10,257 nt of DNA from an uncultured Clostridia bacterium (GCA_937919015.1 CALFPN010000097.1:1-10257), one strand, 5' to 3'; shown: positions 1 to 7,638, numbered from the stretch's first letter. Made by a program: numbers and translations. The notes: generated by a model not told the origin, from the sequence alone.

Positions 1-216
1 GAACAGCAGCATGGGATGATGGGTCACAATCATTTCAGCACCGATTTCTTTTGCTTCTTCCACCACGGGATCGATCACATCCAATGCCACCAGAATTTTT
101 GTAACTTCCCTTTCCGGGTCACCAATGGCAAGGCCCACATTATCCCAGCCCTCTGCCAGTTTCTTCGGCGCGATCTGTTCCATCACGCCCATAATATCCT
201 TTACCTTTACAGACAT
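1..216 (-). CDS. Nif3-like dinuclear metal-center protein (DUF34/YqfO family), N-terminal part only
   Basis: Only the first 72 codons are in the window; the gene runs off the left edge in frame. The reading starts MSVKVKDIMGVMEQIAPKKL and carries the family landmarks: the WDNVGL..GD stretch near residues 24-33, the ILVALDV strand near 41-47, and the MIVTHHP motif near 62-68, whose histidines bind metal in this family. Nif3/DUF34 proteins form toroidal hexamers; their physiological role is still poorly defined. The ATG at 216 lies inside the end of trmK (10-base overlap, trmK stop at 207-209), with a GGGAGG ribosome binding site inside the trmK coding sequence, so translation is probably coupled. 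trmK followed by nif3 is a widespread Firmicute arrangement, which supports the call. Confidence 0.88.
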   Translation of the reverse strand, partial: MSVKVKDIMGVMEQIAPKKLAEGWDNVGLAIGDPEREVTKILVALDVIDPVVEEAKEIGAEMIVTHHPMLLF

Positions 217-893
217 GCCAATGCCTCCCTCATCAAAGCCAGCTTTTCTTCCACCTCCGGCAGACGCTTTTGGGCGTTTTCCGTGGGGTTCTCCTTCAGA
301 TTATTGAAAAGTCGGCTGTATTTTCCTTCTTCATGCAATAACAGTTCTTTCAAAACAGGGTCTTTTTTCTCCAGCAGCAGCTTGCCGTAAAGATAATCGA
401 TTTCCCTGTCATAGCTCTCTTCGCCTTTTTCGCATCTCATCAGCACATAAGGTTTGTTCTCCTCTTTCAACATATGCTCTTCTTTGATAGAAAAACCGAT
501 TTTATGGAGATATCTTCGTACCTCATGGAAATCCCGCTGGGGGGACAGCACCAGCTCCTTGAGACTGTCCGCCACTTCAGGGCTGTCCTCCAGAATATGT
601 ACGATGAGCATGCCCCCCATACCTGCCATGATGGCTGTTTCCGCTTCACCGGGCTGCAGGGGAATGAGGCCACTGCCCAGACGGGTTTCGATGACATCCT
701 CTGCGCCGTACAGGGCGATGTTCTGTCTGCATTTTTCCAGAGGGCCTTTCCGCACATCACAGGCATAGGCCTTCTTGATTTTTCCCTGTTTGTATAAATA
801 AATGGGTACATAGCCGTGGTCTGTGCCGATATCCGCAATGATTTCATGGGATACCAGACCTGCGACCAGTTCCAGTCTTTTCGAAATATCCAT
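207..893 (-). CDS. trmK: tRNA (adenine22-N1)-methyltransferase TrmK
   Basis: This 228-residue protein matches the usual length and layout of TrmK, which methylates N1 of A22 in the tRNA D-arm/loop using S-adenosylmethionine. The SAM-binding motif I is DIGTDHGYVP at residues 21-30; the family GMGG signature is at 91-94, and LSPQRDFHEVRRYL at about 116-129 closes the Rossmann core. A helical C-terminal region (about 160-228) follows, as in the family. The start at 893 has a strong AAGGAGG site with a short spacer. It lies downstream of rpoD but is separated from it by the rpoD terminator and a 338-base hairpin-rich gap, so it probably has its own promoter. Its last codons overlap the nif3 start. 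Confidence 0.93.
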   Translation of the reverse strand: MDISKRLELVAGLVSHEIIADIGTDHGYVPIYLYKQGKIKKAYACDVRKGPLEKCRQNIALYGAEDVIETRLGSGLIPLQPGEAETAIMAGMGGMLIVHILEDSPEVADSLKELVLSPQRDFHEVRRYLHKIGFSIKEEHMLKEENKPYVLMRCEKGEESYDREIDYLYGKLLLEKKDPVLKELLLHEEGKYSRLFNNLKENPTENAQKRLPEVEEKLALMREALACL

Positions 894-984
894 AATTCCT
901 CCTTCGTGGGGCCTTGCCCCACACCCCAGCAGGGAAATAATTCCCCTGCACCCCTACTTGCAAAAACTTCGTTTTTGCGGGGAT

Positions 985-990
985 ATTATA
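985..990 (-). promoter_or_regulatory. Possible -10 box for trmK-nif3
   Basis: A perfect TATAAT reads on the minus strand here, about 92 bases upstream of the trmK ATG and downstream of the rpoD terminator, where a promoter would be needed. The -35 is weak: TTGACC lies at 1019-1014, but the 23-base spacer is too long for a normal sigma-A promoter. If used, the transcript would begin close to the hairpin at 960-978. Confidence 0.3.
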
Positions 991-1193
991 ATTTCTGCGC
1001 CACAGGCAAATCGGGTCAAGGGGGTGCCCCCCTTGCGGAGTGTGAGGCAGAGCCTCACAAAAAACTTGCCTTCCAGCGGGTTTTTGGAAGGTCTGGAACC
1101 GTCAAGCATCTTCCCTTCGGGAAGACGGCTTCGCCGCCGCCTTATTCTTGGCGGTGCTCACCTTTTCCCAAGAAAAGAAAGGTTTCCAGTTGC

Positions 1194-1218
1194 AAAAAAG
1201 GGCGTAACAAATACGCCC
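1194..1218 (-). terminator. Intrinsic terminator after rpoD
   Basis: On the minus strand a 7-bp stem GGGCGTA/TACGCCC with a five-base loop is followed directly by six T residues. It lies 13 bases beyond the rpoD stop codon and should end the dnaG-rpoD transcript. Confidence 0.85.
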
Positions 1219-1231
1219 TCTTTTCTCTTTC

Positions 1232-2314
1232 TTATTCTAAATAATCCTTTAACTTCTTACTTCTGCTGGGATGGCGCAGTTTACGCAGAGCCTTCGCTTC
1301 GATCTGGCGGATACGTTCTCTGGTAACGTTGAATTCTTTCCCTACTTCTTCCAGCGTTCTTGCTCTTCCATCATCCAGCCCAAAGCGCAGACGCAGTACC
1401 TTTTCTTCTCTTTCTGTCAATGTATCCAGTACTTCCATCAGCTGTTCTTTTAACAGTGTGAAGGCGGCCGCTTCCGCAGGAGCAGGGATATCATCATCGG
1501 GGATGAAATCACCCAGATGGCTGTCTTCTTCTTCACCGATGGGTGTTTCCAGAGAAACGGGTTCCTGGGCGATCTTCATGATCTCACGCACTTTTTCTTC
1601 AGGCATCTGCATTTCCACTGCCAGTTCTTCTGCAGTCGGTTCACGGCCCAGTTCCTGCAGCAGCTGTCTGGAAACACGGATGAGTTTATTGATGGTTTCT
1701 ACCATGTGTACGGGGATACGGATGGTTCTTGCCTGATCGGCAATGGCGCGGGTGATGGCCTGTCTGATCCACCATGTAGCATAGGTAGAGAATTTAAAGC
1801 CTTTATGGAAGTCGAACTTTTCAACGGCTTTGATTAGCCCAAGATTCCCCTCCTGAATCAGGTCAAGGAACAGCATGCCGCGGCCAACGTATCTTTTTGC
1901 AATACTAACAACCAGACGCAGGTTTGCTTCCGCCAGTTTTTTCTTCGCCGCTTCGCCTTCGGGGCCGCCTTCTTCCATTTTTCTTGCCAGTTCGATTTCT
2001 TCTTCCGCCGTCAGAAGGGGAACCTTACCGATCTCTTTCAGATACATACGCACGGGGTCATCAATATTGATGCCTTCGGGCAAGGTCAGATCCAGTTCCT
2101 TTTCCACTTCTTCTTCTGCTTCGATATTCCCGAGAACATCAATGCCCTGGCTTTCCAGATATTCATAGATACGATCGATGCGGTCAGGATCTAAGTCCAA
2201 TTCCGCCAAATGATCCATGATCTCTTTATACTCTAATACACTTTTCTTCTTTTTGCCCATCTGGACCAGTTCTTCCAGTTTGGTCAATAATGTTGTTTCT
2301 TCGACGGATTTCAA
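1232..2314 (-). CDS. rpoD: RNA polymerase housekeeping sigma factor RpoD (SigA)
   Basis: This is the principal sigma factor, which directs RNA polymerase to -10/-35 promoters. The 360 residues fit the short Firmicute SigA form, without the long spacer found in E. coli sigma70. Region 1.1-like sequence occupies about residues 8-60; region 1.2 starts at DDPVRMYLKEIGKVPLL (85-101); region 2 runs about 128-210 with LDLIQEGNLGLIKAVEKF and the FSTYATWWIRQAI promoter-melting segment (175-187); region 3 is about 210-285; region 4 ends with the helix-turn-helix around LEEVGKEFNVTRERIRQIEA (321-340) and the conserved tail LRHPSRSKKLKDYLE. The start codon is TTG (2312-2314) with GGAAGG upstream; the N-terminus aligns with SigA region 1.1, and an in-frame TGA at 2336-2338 precludes a much longer protein. 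It lies 41 bases downstream of dnaG, so it is co-transcribed. Confidence 0.97.
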   Translation of the reverse strand: MKSVEETTLLTKLEELVQMGKKKKSVLEYKEIMDHLAELDLDPDRIDRIYEYLESQGIDVLGNIEAEEEVEKELDLTLPEGINIDDPVRMYLKEIGKVPLLTAEEEIELARKMEEGGPEGEAAKKKLAEANLRLVVSIAKRYVGRGMLFLDLIQEGNLGLIKAVEKFDFHKGFKFSTYATWWIRQAITRAIADQARTIRIPVHMVETINKLIRVSRQLLQELGREPTAEELAVEMQMPEEKVREIMKIAQEPVSLETPIGEEEDSHLGDFIPDDDIPAPAEAAAFTLLKEQLMEVLDTLTEREEKVLRLRFGLDDGRARTLEEVGKEFNVTRERIRQIEAKALRKLRHPSRSKKLKDYLE

Positions 2315-2355
2315 CGCAATCCTTCCTTTCTCTGTTCATTATAAGTCTAACCATA

Positions 2356-4134
2356 TCAAATGGTAATATACAGGGAATCCAGTTTCCTCCTGGCCTCCAC
2401 CAGTTTCTGAATCTCTTCCACGGTGGTGGCAGTTGCTGTCAAATGGTCGATTTTTGTCCGTTTCAGCCGTCTCACCTGTTCATTGATAGCTTTTTCCATA
2501 TCTGCCCCGTTTTCCGTAGGCAGCTGCACGGCAAAAATCTCCGTAACGGTTTTCTGTTCCTTCGTTTCCTCAAAGCGGCTCACCAGATCGGCAGGGAACA
2601 CATGGCCTGCGGAATGCCATAGTTCACCAATATAGCCGAAGGCTCTGCGGAAAACATCTTCCGTGAAATCATCCTCCGCAAGCACCTGTTTGAGGATCTC
2701 ATGCACCCCTTGGTGCTGGGCTGCATAGTATAACAGGTTTCTCTGGGCTTCCATCAGCCCTTTTTCCACTTTTCCACCCTCTGCCGTGTAATTCTTCAAA
2801 TTCTGCTGCCGTTTTTCTGCCTCTTTTTCAAAGGCCGCTTCTTCTTTTCGCATCAGTTTTCGAATCTCACTGCGGATGGCTTCTTCCTCCACGCCTGTCA
2901 CCCGGCTCACTTCGCCGAGGTAGACGTTCCGTTCGATCTCGCTGTCCAGCTTCGCCAGTATTTCGGCGGCTTCTGTTGCAAAGCGCACACGATGTTCCGG
3001 ATTCTTTAAGTTATATTTCCGCCGGATGCAGGCGATCTCGAAGGATATATAATGCACGGCATTTACAAGGAGTTTGGAAAACTCCGCCGCGCCTTTTGCC
3101 TTAATAAATTCATCAGGGTCTTTCCCGTCAGGCACCTGTGTCACCTTCACCCGGAACCCGTTTTTCACCAGAACGGGAATGGCCCGCAGTGCGGCGTTGG
3201 TGCCGGCTTCGTCACTGTCGTAAAGCAGGATCACATCATCGGCAAACCGCTTCAGTGTCCTTGCGTGGTCATTGTTGAAGGCTGTCCCCAAGGATGCCAC
3301 AACATTGTGGAACCCTGCCTGATAAATGGAAAGCATGTCCATATAGCCTTCCACCAGAATCAGTTCCCGTTTCTTTGCCGCCTTGGCAAAATTCAGACCA
3401 TAGAGGTTTCGGCTTTTGCTGAACAATATGGTTTCGGGAGAGTTCAGATATTTCGGTTCCCCTTTGGCAAGGATGCGCCCGCCAAAGCCGACCACTCTGC
3501 CCTGCACATCGAAAATGGGGAACATGAGCCGCCCGCGGAACCGGTCATGATAGCCTTTGCCGTCTTTATTTTCCAGCACAAGGCCCGATTTCAGAATATC
3601 CGAAAGGGAAAACCCTTTTTCTTTCAAATGCTTAAACAATGCATCATAACGGTCGGGGGAATACCCGATGCCGAATTTTCTTGCCATGCGAGGGTCCATC
3701 TGCCGTTTGGCTAGATACGCCCGCGCCTGTTCCCCCTGACGATCCTGCAGGCAATCATAAAAGAACCTGCCTGCAGCGGTGTGTATATCAAACAGTCTTT
3801 GTTTCGTCTGCTCTGCTGCGACGACCTGTGCGGATTTTTCCGGTTCCGGCAAGGTGATGTGGGCCCGTTCCGCCAGTTTTTTCATGGCCTCAGGAAAATC
3901 CATATTTTCCATTTCCATCAGAAAGGAAAACACATTGCCCGCCGCCCCGCAGCCAAAGCAATAATAAAACTGTTTCTCGCTGTTTACGGAAAAGGAAGCC
4001 GTTTTTTCATTATGGAAGGGACAAAGACCAAAATAAGAATTGCCCTTTTGCTTGAGGGGAACATACTGGGAAATGACTTCCACGATATCGTTCTGCAGTC
4101 GCACCTCGTCGATGACTTCTCTTGGATATCTCAT
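2356..4134 (-). CDS. dnaG: DNA primase DnaG
   Basis: DnaG makes RNA primers for lagging-strand synthesis, recruited by the replicative helicase. The 592-residue protein has the three expected parts. The N-terminal CHC2 zinc ribbon has C38PFH41 and C59FGC62. The catalytic core and Toprim domain carry EGYMD at 262-266 and DSDEAG at 306-311, the acidic metal-binding residues, plus the downstream KDPDEF (338-343). A C-terminal alpha-helical helicase-interaction region starts around residue 465 (MEAQRNLLYYAAQH). No key residue is missing. The ATG at 4134 has AAAGGAGGGG about eight bases upstream. It is followed after 41 bases by rpoD, the conserved macromolecular-synthesis arrangement, and preceded by dgt across a 194-base AT-rich gap that contains hairpins and possibly a promoter. 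Confidence 0.97.
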   Translation of the reverse strand: MRYPREVIDEVRLQNDIVEVISQYVPLKQKGNSYFGLCPFHNEKTASFSVNSEKQFYYCFGCGAAGNVFSFLMEMENMDFPEAMKKLAERAHITLPEPEKSAQVVAAEQTKQRLFDIHTAAGRFFYDCLQDRQGEQARAYLAKRQMDPRMARKFGIGYSPDRYDALFKHLKEKGFSLSDILKSGLVLENKDGKGYHDRFRGRLMFPIFDVQGRVVGFGGRILAKGEPKYLNSPETILFSKSRNLYGLNFAKAAKKRELILVEGYMDMLSIYQAGFHNVVASLGTAFNNDHARTLKRFADDVILLYDSDEAGTNAALRAIPVLVKNGFRVKVTQVPDGKDPDEFIKAKGAAEFSKLLVNAVHYISFEIACIRRKYNLKNPEHRVRFATEAAEILAKLDSEIERNVYLGEVSRVTGVEEEAIRSEIRKLMRKEEAAFEKEAEKRQQNLKNYTAEGGKVEKGLMEAQRNLLYYAAQHQGVHEILKQVLAEDDFTEDVFRRAFGYIGELWHSAGHVFPADLVSRFEETKEQKTVTEIFAVQLPTENGADMEKAINEQVRRLKRTKIDHLTATATTVEEIQKLVEARRKLDSLYITI

Positions 4135-4188
4135 GTCAATCCCCTCCTTTCCATCCGCTTCGCCTTGAAAAATTCTTCCTAAGCAATC

Positions 4189-4216
4189 GAAAAGGAAGTT
4201 GCTGCACTTCCTTTTC
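4189..4216 (-). promoter_or_regulatory. Perfect hairpin in the dnaG leader
   Basis: An 11-bp perfect inverted repeat (GAAAAGGAAGT / ACTTCCTTTTC) with a six-base loop lies about 55 bases upstream of the dnaG start. On the minus strand it is not followed by a T-run, so it is not a standard terminator for dgt; on the plus strand it is followed by TTTATTTATT, but no plus-strand gene reads into it. It could be a processing or RNA-stability element of the dgt-dnaG-rpoD transcript. Confidence 0.45.
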
Positions 4217-4230
4217 TTTATTTATTCGAC

Positions 4231-4313
4231 ATTTTCATTGAAAATCCTTCTTGGTTGTATACATTTTGTTAGTATGAACAAAATTTTTTCAAAAATCCCT
4301 TGACTTTTTCAAA
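4231..4313. promoter_or_regulatory. AT-rich control region between dgt and dnaG
   Basis: This stretch holds a 15-base palindrome centred at 4238 (ATTTTCA T TGAAAAT), an 8-bp dyad ATTTTGTT/AACAAAAT at 4263-4270/4277-4284, and two copies of TTTTTCAAA at 4285 and 4305, exactly 20 bases apart. It is the likely site of a dnaG-rpoD promoter and could hold operators, but I cannot pick out a convincing -35/-10 pair with correct spacing on the minus strand. The function is inferred from position only. Confidence 0.3.
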
Positions 4314-4328
4314 CTTTGTGCAATTTTC

Positions 4329-5342
4329 TCATAATTTATTCCATTCACGGGGAATAAACAGCTCGTTATACTTTGCCACTGCAAAGCGGTCTGTCATGCA
4401 GGCAATATAATCGCAGACCACCTGACGAACAGGATCACCCTCATGGAGAAGGATCTGAAATTCCGCGGACATTTCCTCGGGATATTCCATATAGTAATCA
4501 AAAAGGTCGCCCACAATCTTTTCCGCCTTTTTGTGTTCCTCCAAAGCCACATCACTGGCATAAACCTGCCGGAACATAAAGGCCCGCAGATTCCCCAGAG
4601 TTGCCTTCATATCCGGGCTCATTTTGATATCATTGATATCCATGCTGTTCTGAATGGTATCGCGGATCATGGCATTGATACGACTGGAAGATGCGGGGCC
4701 GATCAGCGCGACCACATCACGGGGAATGTCTCTGGGGCGCAGCATCCCCGCGCGGATGGCATCATCGATATCATGATTGGTATAGGCAATTTTATCGGAA
4801 AGCTGCACGATCTTCCCTTCCAGTGTGGCAGGACTGCCGCTGGTGCGGTGGTTCAAAATGCCGTCTCTGACTTCCCATGTCAGATTCAGCCCTCTGCCGT
4901 CTTTTTCCAGCCGTTCCACCACCCGCAGGCTCTGTTCATTATGGGCAAAGCCGCCGCTGTCACGGCAGAGTTCATCCAGTTTTCTTTCCCCCGCATGGCC
5001 GAAGGGCGTATGCCCCAGATCATGGCCCAGAGCGATGGCTTCCGTCAGGTCTTCATTCAGCCGCAATGCCCTTGCAATACTTCTGGCGATCTGGGAAACC
5101 TCCAGCGTGTGGGTCAGGCGGGTGCGGTAATGATCCCCTTCCGGGGAAATAAACACCTGTGTTTTATGCTTCATTCTGCGGAAGGATTTACAATGGATGA
5201 TACGGTCTCTGTCCCGTTGAAAATCCGTACGAAGGTCACATTTTTCCTCAACCCGCTGTCTCCCTTTGGTATCCACGCTTTTCGCGGCATATTTCCCCAG
5301 CATTTTTTCCTCCAGTTCCTCCTGAAACAGACGTAATTCCAT
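4329..5342 (-). CDS. dgt: Deoxyguanosinetriphosphate triphosphohydrolase-like HD-domain protein
   Basis: This protein belongs to the dGTPase-like HD hydrolases, which cleave dNTPs to the nucleoside and triphosphate and so trim dNTP pools. From the chosen start it is 337 residues, the short Firmicute type. Visible landmarks are RTDFQRDRDRIIH (38-50), FRRMKHKTQVF (54-64), GDHYRTRLTHTLEV (69-82), GHDLGHTPFGHAGE (106-119) and LSDKIAY (181-187); the HD-fold metal ligands are H78, H107-D108 and D183. The frame is open to an ATG at 5366, but AAGGAGG lies at 5350-5356, seven bases from the ATG at 5342 and inside the longer reading, so 5342 is the better start. It sits directly upstream of dnaG-rpoD, a common clostridial neighbourhood that fits a role in nucleotide balance during replication. 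Actual substrate preference cannot be read from the sequence. Confidence 0.92.
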   Translation of the reverse strand: MELRLFQEELEEKMLGKYAAKSVDTKGRQRVEEKCDLRTDFQRDRDRIIHCKSFRRMKHKTQVFISPEGDHYRTRLTHTLEVSQIARSIARALRLNEDLTEAIALGHDLGHTPFGHAGERKLDELCRDSGGFAHNEQSLRVVERLEKDGRGLNLTWEVRDGILNHRTSGSPATLEGKIVQLSDKIAYTNHDIDDAIRAGMLRPRDIPRDVVALIGPASSSRINAMIRDTIQNSMDINDIKMSPDMKATLGNLRAFMFRQVYASDVALEEHKKAEKIVGDLFDYYMEYPEEMSAEFQILLHEGDPVRQVVCDYIACMTDRFAVAKYNELFIPREWNKL

Positions 5343-5349
5343 ACCTTTC

Positions 5350-5356
5350 CCTCCTT
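5350..5356 (-). promoter_or_regulatory. Ribosome binding site that fixes the dgt start
   Basis: AAGGAGG on the minus strand, seven bases before the ATG at 5342. The upstream in-frame ATG at 5366 has no comparable site, so the longer 345-residue reading is unlikely. Confidence 0.75.
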
Positions 5357-5431
5357 CTTCGTACAAATGTACATATTTCTCCTATTACTTAAAATATACG
5401 CTTTTTCCCTTGAAAATCCTCTTTTTTACGC

Positions 5432-5470
5432 AAAAATAAAGACATCTTCCCACAAAAATAAGAAGATGTC
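5432..5470 (-). terminator. Intrinsic terminator after the MFS gene
   Basis: A 9-bp perfect stem (GACATCTTC 5441-5449 / GAAGATGTC 5462-5470) with a 12-base loop is followed on the minus strand by TTTATTTTTG. It begins nine bases beyond the transporter stop codon and separates that gene from dgt. Confidence 0.8.
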
Positions 5471-5479
5471 CCTTTCTGT

Positions 5480-6634
5480 TCATCCTTTCATCTTTTTCTG
5501 CAGTTTTTCGTGGCCGGCCGCCATAATTCCCGCCAGAATCAACAAATAAATAGGCAGGAGCCCAACGCTGATATGGTTGGCAATGGGCCCAAACAAAGGA
5601 GGCATCACACACAGCCCTACATACGCCCCGGCAACCTGCACCCCCATGACCGCCTGTGAACGTTCCCTCCCGAAGTATCCGGGAATGGAGTGGACAATGG
5701 CCGGATAGATGGGCGCACAGCCCAGCCCCAGCAGCACCAGCCCGAAAACCGTAAAGAAACCGCCGAAGGGCAGCAGGATGGCGATCAAACCAATGAATAC
5801 ACCGACACAGCCAATGCGGATCATCTGCGCATCATGGAACCGAAAGGTCATAAACCCGCTGACCAATCTGCCCGCCATGATGCCCATAAAAAAGAATCCC
5901 GCAAAGCGGGAGGCCATATCCTCCGGCAAACCGCCCTTGAACACCAGATAACTGGCTGCCCAGAGCCCCGTCGTCTGTTCCAGGGCACAATAGCAGAAAA
6001 AGGCCGTCATAACTTCCTTGGAACCTTTGATAGAAAGCACCTCACGAAAAGAGAGAAATTCCCCCTTTTCCGTCTTCCCCTCTTCCTTCTGCTGTTTCCA
6101 CAAGGGCAGGCTGATGCACAGCAAAAGCACAATGACCACCTGCATGGCACCAATGACAAAATAACCGCCATGCCAGGTATATTTTCCCGCCAGAGACCAC
6201 CCCATAATAAATGGGCCGGTGGTAGCCCCAATTCCCCACATGGCATGAAGCCAATTCAGATGATGGCTTCTGTAATGCAGTGCCACATAGTTATTCAGCA
6301 CCGCATCTACACCGCCTGCCCCCAAGCCGTAGGGAATGGCCCAGAAGCAGAGCTGCCAGAAATGATTGCTGAAACAGAAAGCCAGTAACCCCACAGCCGT
6401 CAGGGCAACGCTTGCCAGCGTCACCATCCCTGCCCCATATCTTCTGGTCATCCGCTCACTCAGAAGGCTGGCAACGATAGTGCCCAGCGCAATGATGACA
6501 GAAACGATGCCCGCATAGGAAAGGGGCACATGAAAATCCTGATGCATCACCGGCCAGCCATTCCCCAAAAGGGAATCGGGCAGGCCCAATGCAATAAAAG
6601 CCAGATATATGACTGCCAAAAGCAAATGTGTCAT
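5480..6634 (-). CDS. Major facilitator superfamily (MFS) transporter, substrate unknown
   Basis: This is a 384-residue integral membrane protein with about twelve hydrophobic segments in two halves, split by a charged cytoplasmic loop near residues 182-200 (KQQKEEGKTEKGE). The N-terminal ALGLPDSLLGNGWPV (16-30), the loop SERMTRRYGAGM after the second helix (59-70), the NNYVALHYRSHHLNWLHAMWG segment after the fourth, and GRERSQAVMGVQVAG in the second half are typical of a clostridial MFS group loosely resembling FucP/TsgA-type carriers. The substrate cannot be inferred; no sugar- or drug-related gene is adjacent. The start at 6634 has GAGGG nine bases upstream. The upstream terminator ends only 29 bases before the start, leaving little room for a separate promoter, so expression may depend on read-through from the phosphatase gene or on a promoter overlapping that hairpin. 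Confidence 0.88.
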   Translation of the reverse strand: MTHLLLAVIYLAFIALGLPDSLLGNGWPVMHQDFHVPLSYAGIVSVIIALGTIVASLLSERMTRRYGAGMVTLASVALTAVGLLAFCFSNHFWQLCFWAIPYGLGAGGVDAVLNNYVALHYRSHHLNWLHAMWGIGATTGPFIMGWSLAGKYTWHGGYFVIGAMQVVIVLLLCISLPLWKQQKEEGKTEKGEFLSFREVLSIKGSKEVMTAFFCYCALEQTTGLWAASYLVFKGGLPEDMASRFAGFFFMGIMAGRLVSGFMTFRFHDAQMIRIGCVGVFIGLIAILLPFGGFFTVFGLVLLGLGCAPIYPAIVHSIPGYFGRERSQAVMGVQVAGAYVGLCVMPPLFGPIANHISVGLLPIYLLILAGIMAAGHEKLQKKMKG

Positions 6635-6663
6635 AACAAAAATCCCTCTTCCATAAAAATCAT

Positions 6664-6699
6664 AAAAGCGATATCACAGGCAACCGTGAAATCGCTTTT
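6664..6699 (-). terminator. Terminator-like hairpin after the phosphatase gene
   Basis: AAAAGCGAT (6664-6672) pairs with ATCGCTTTT (6691-6699), and the stem extends past one A-A mismatch by TCAC/GTGA. Minus-strand T residues lie at the stem base and continue as TGATTTTTA. It is 13 bases beyond the phosphatase stop and could be a partial terminator within a two-gene unit. Confidence 0.6.
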
Positions 6700-6712
6700 C
6701 TTTCGTATTTTC

Positions 6713-7501
6713 TTATTCCGGCACTTTTCCGCCGCCGTTATATGCAGCGTATTTTTTGCCCCTTACCTGCACAAATTCCATTTCGGGATAACGCAATGCC
6801 GTCAGGTAACCACCATAGACGCACCCCTGATCGATATCCACCGTATTATGGATGATCTCCGGCTTTTCCACCACCGTATGGCCATAGACCACAAAGGGCT
6901 CTCCGTCATATTCCGCCGCCCAATCCAGTCTTTCCGGCTTGCCGTTTTCGTCAAAAACCCCTGTGGTTTCCCCGTAAAGGCAGACCGTGCGGATTTTATT
7001 GGAAAATTTACCGATATTTTCCGCCCGCAAACCGCCATGGACAACGGCCAGCTTCTTTCTATCCAGCAAAAGATAGAAGCACTGGCTTTCGTAGCAGCGC
7101 ATATAGCGGCTGCGCAGAGCCATCCGCTCCTCCTTGGGCAGTTTTTCCAGCTCCGCCACGGTATGTTCCAAGCCATGAGACAAATGCACACGGTTGCCGA
7201 GGAAATAACGATACAGCTTATTGCAATGATTCCCATGCACCCAGAATGCACCACCATAATTCACCTGATCGATCCAGAAATTCAGACAATCCAGATTTCT
7301 GGGGCCTTTATCCGCCACATCTCCCACAGAGATCAACCTTCTGCCTTCGGGGTGAACATAACATCCGTCGCCCTTTTCATAGCCCAGCTTTTTCACCAGC
7401 TCCATCAGTTCCTCATAACAGCCATGGACGTCCCCAACGATATCAAATTTATTTTCGCGAAACTCCAGTATACGGAAATTTCGTTCTCTTCGTTCTTTCA
7501 T
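6713..7501 (-). CDS. PrpE-like calcineurin-type metallophosphatase (possible Ap4A hydrolase)
   Basis: The protein is a two-metal phosphoesterase resembling Bacillus PrpE, a bis(5'-nucleosyl)-tetraphosphatase, and the phosphatase domain of bacterial Pnkp. Counting from the ATG at 7501 (262 residues), the motifs are GDVHGCYEEL (23-32), GDVADKGP (60-67), GNHCNKLYRYFLG (90-102), VVHGGLRA (153-160) and VVYGHT (204-209) followed by DIDQGCVYGGYLTALRYP. The metal and catalytic residues D24, H26, D61, N91, H92, H155 and H208 are all present. GNHC in place of the commoner GNHD/E, and the GNHCNKLYR context, are what I recall of PrpE; that is from memory, not a search. An ATG at 7507 is in frame, but AAAGGG is too close to it and is eight bases from the ATG at 7501. 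It is the first gene of the minus-strand run and faces a divergent small gene. Confidence 0.82.
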   Translation of the reverse strand: MKERRERNFRILEFRENKFDIVGDVHGCYEELMELVKKLGYEKGDGCYVHPEGRRLISVGDVADKGPRNLDCLNFWIDQVNYGGAFWVHGNHCNKLYRYFLGNRVHLSHGLEHTVAELEKLPKEERMALRSRYMRCYESQCFYLLLDRKKLAVVHGGLRAENIGKFSNKIRTVCLYGETTGVFDENGKPERLDWAAEYDGEPFVVYGHTVVEKPEIIHNTVDIDQGCVYGGYLTALRYPEMEFVQVRGKKYAAYNGGGKVPE

Positions 7502-7638
7502 ATCCATTTCCCTTTCAAAAGGATGTTCTCAGACTTCCCTTATGATATATTACCATAGAAATTGCTTCTTTTATAGGAAAAATATCTTCTTTCATGAAAA
7601 AAATTTTGGAAACATATATATAAAGGAAAGAAAAACAC

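Larger units (their letters stand above)
894..1231. repeat. rpoD-trmK intergenic region: cluster of short hairpins, no gene
   Basis: I see no credible gene here. Apart from the rpoD terminator at its right end, the region is a string of small inverted repeats: 906-912/916-922, 929-934/944-949, 960-967/971-978, 1017-1024/1028-1035, 1042-1048/1052-1058, 1069-1075/1085-1091, 1109-1115/1119-1125, 1126-1129/1133-1136 and 1137-1141/1150-1154. Six of these have loops of exactly three bases (on the minus strand GAA three times, otherwise AAG, GCA, TCT). The hairpin at 906-922 ends one base from the trmK ribosome binding site. I interpret it as a composite intergenic repeat or decayed palindromic element; whether it recurs in the genome cannot be seen from one window. 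Confidence 0.6.

Noticed and set aside
816..1326. Plus-strand frames of 142 and 167 codons spanning the trmK start, the hairpin region and the rpoD end.
   Set aside because: They cross a structured intergenic region and two genes antisense, have no ribosome binding site, and encode no recognisable domain.
3052..3714. A 220-codon plus-strand frame inside dnaG.
   Set aside because: It is an antisense shadow of a highly conserved gene; its length reflects codon bias of dnaG.
4300..4335. TTGACT followed by CATAAT on the plus strand, as a plus-strand promoter.
   Set aside because: The spacer is 24 bases, and there is no plus-strand gene downstream; it faces the end of dgt.
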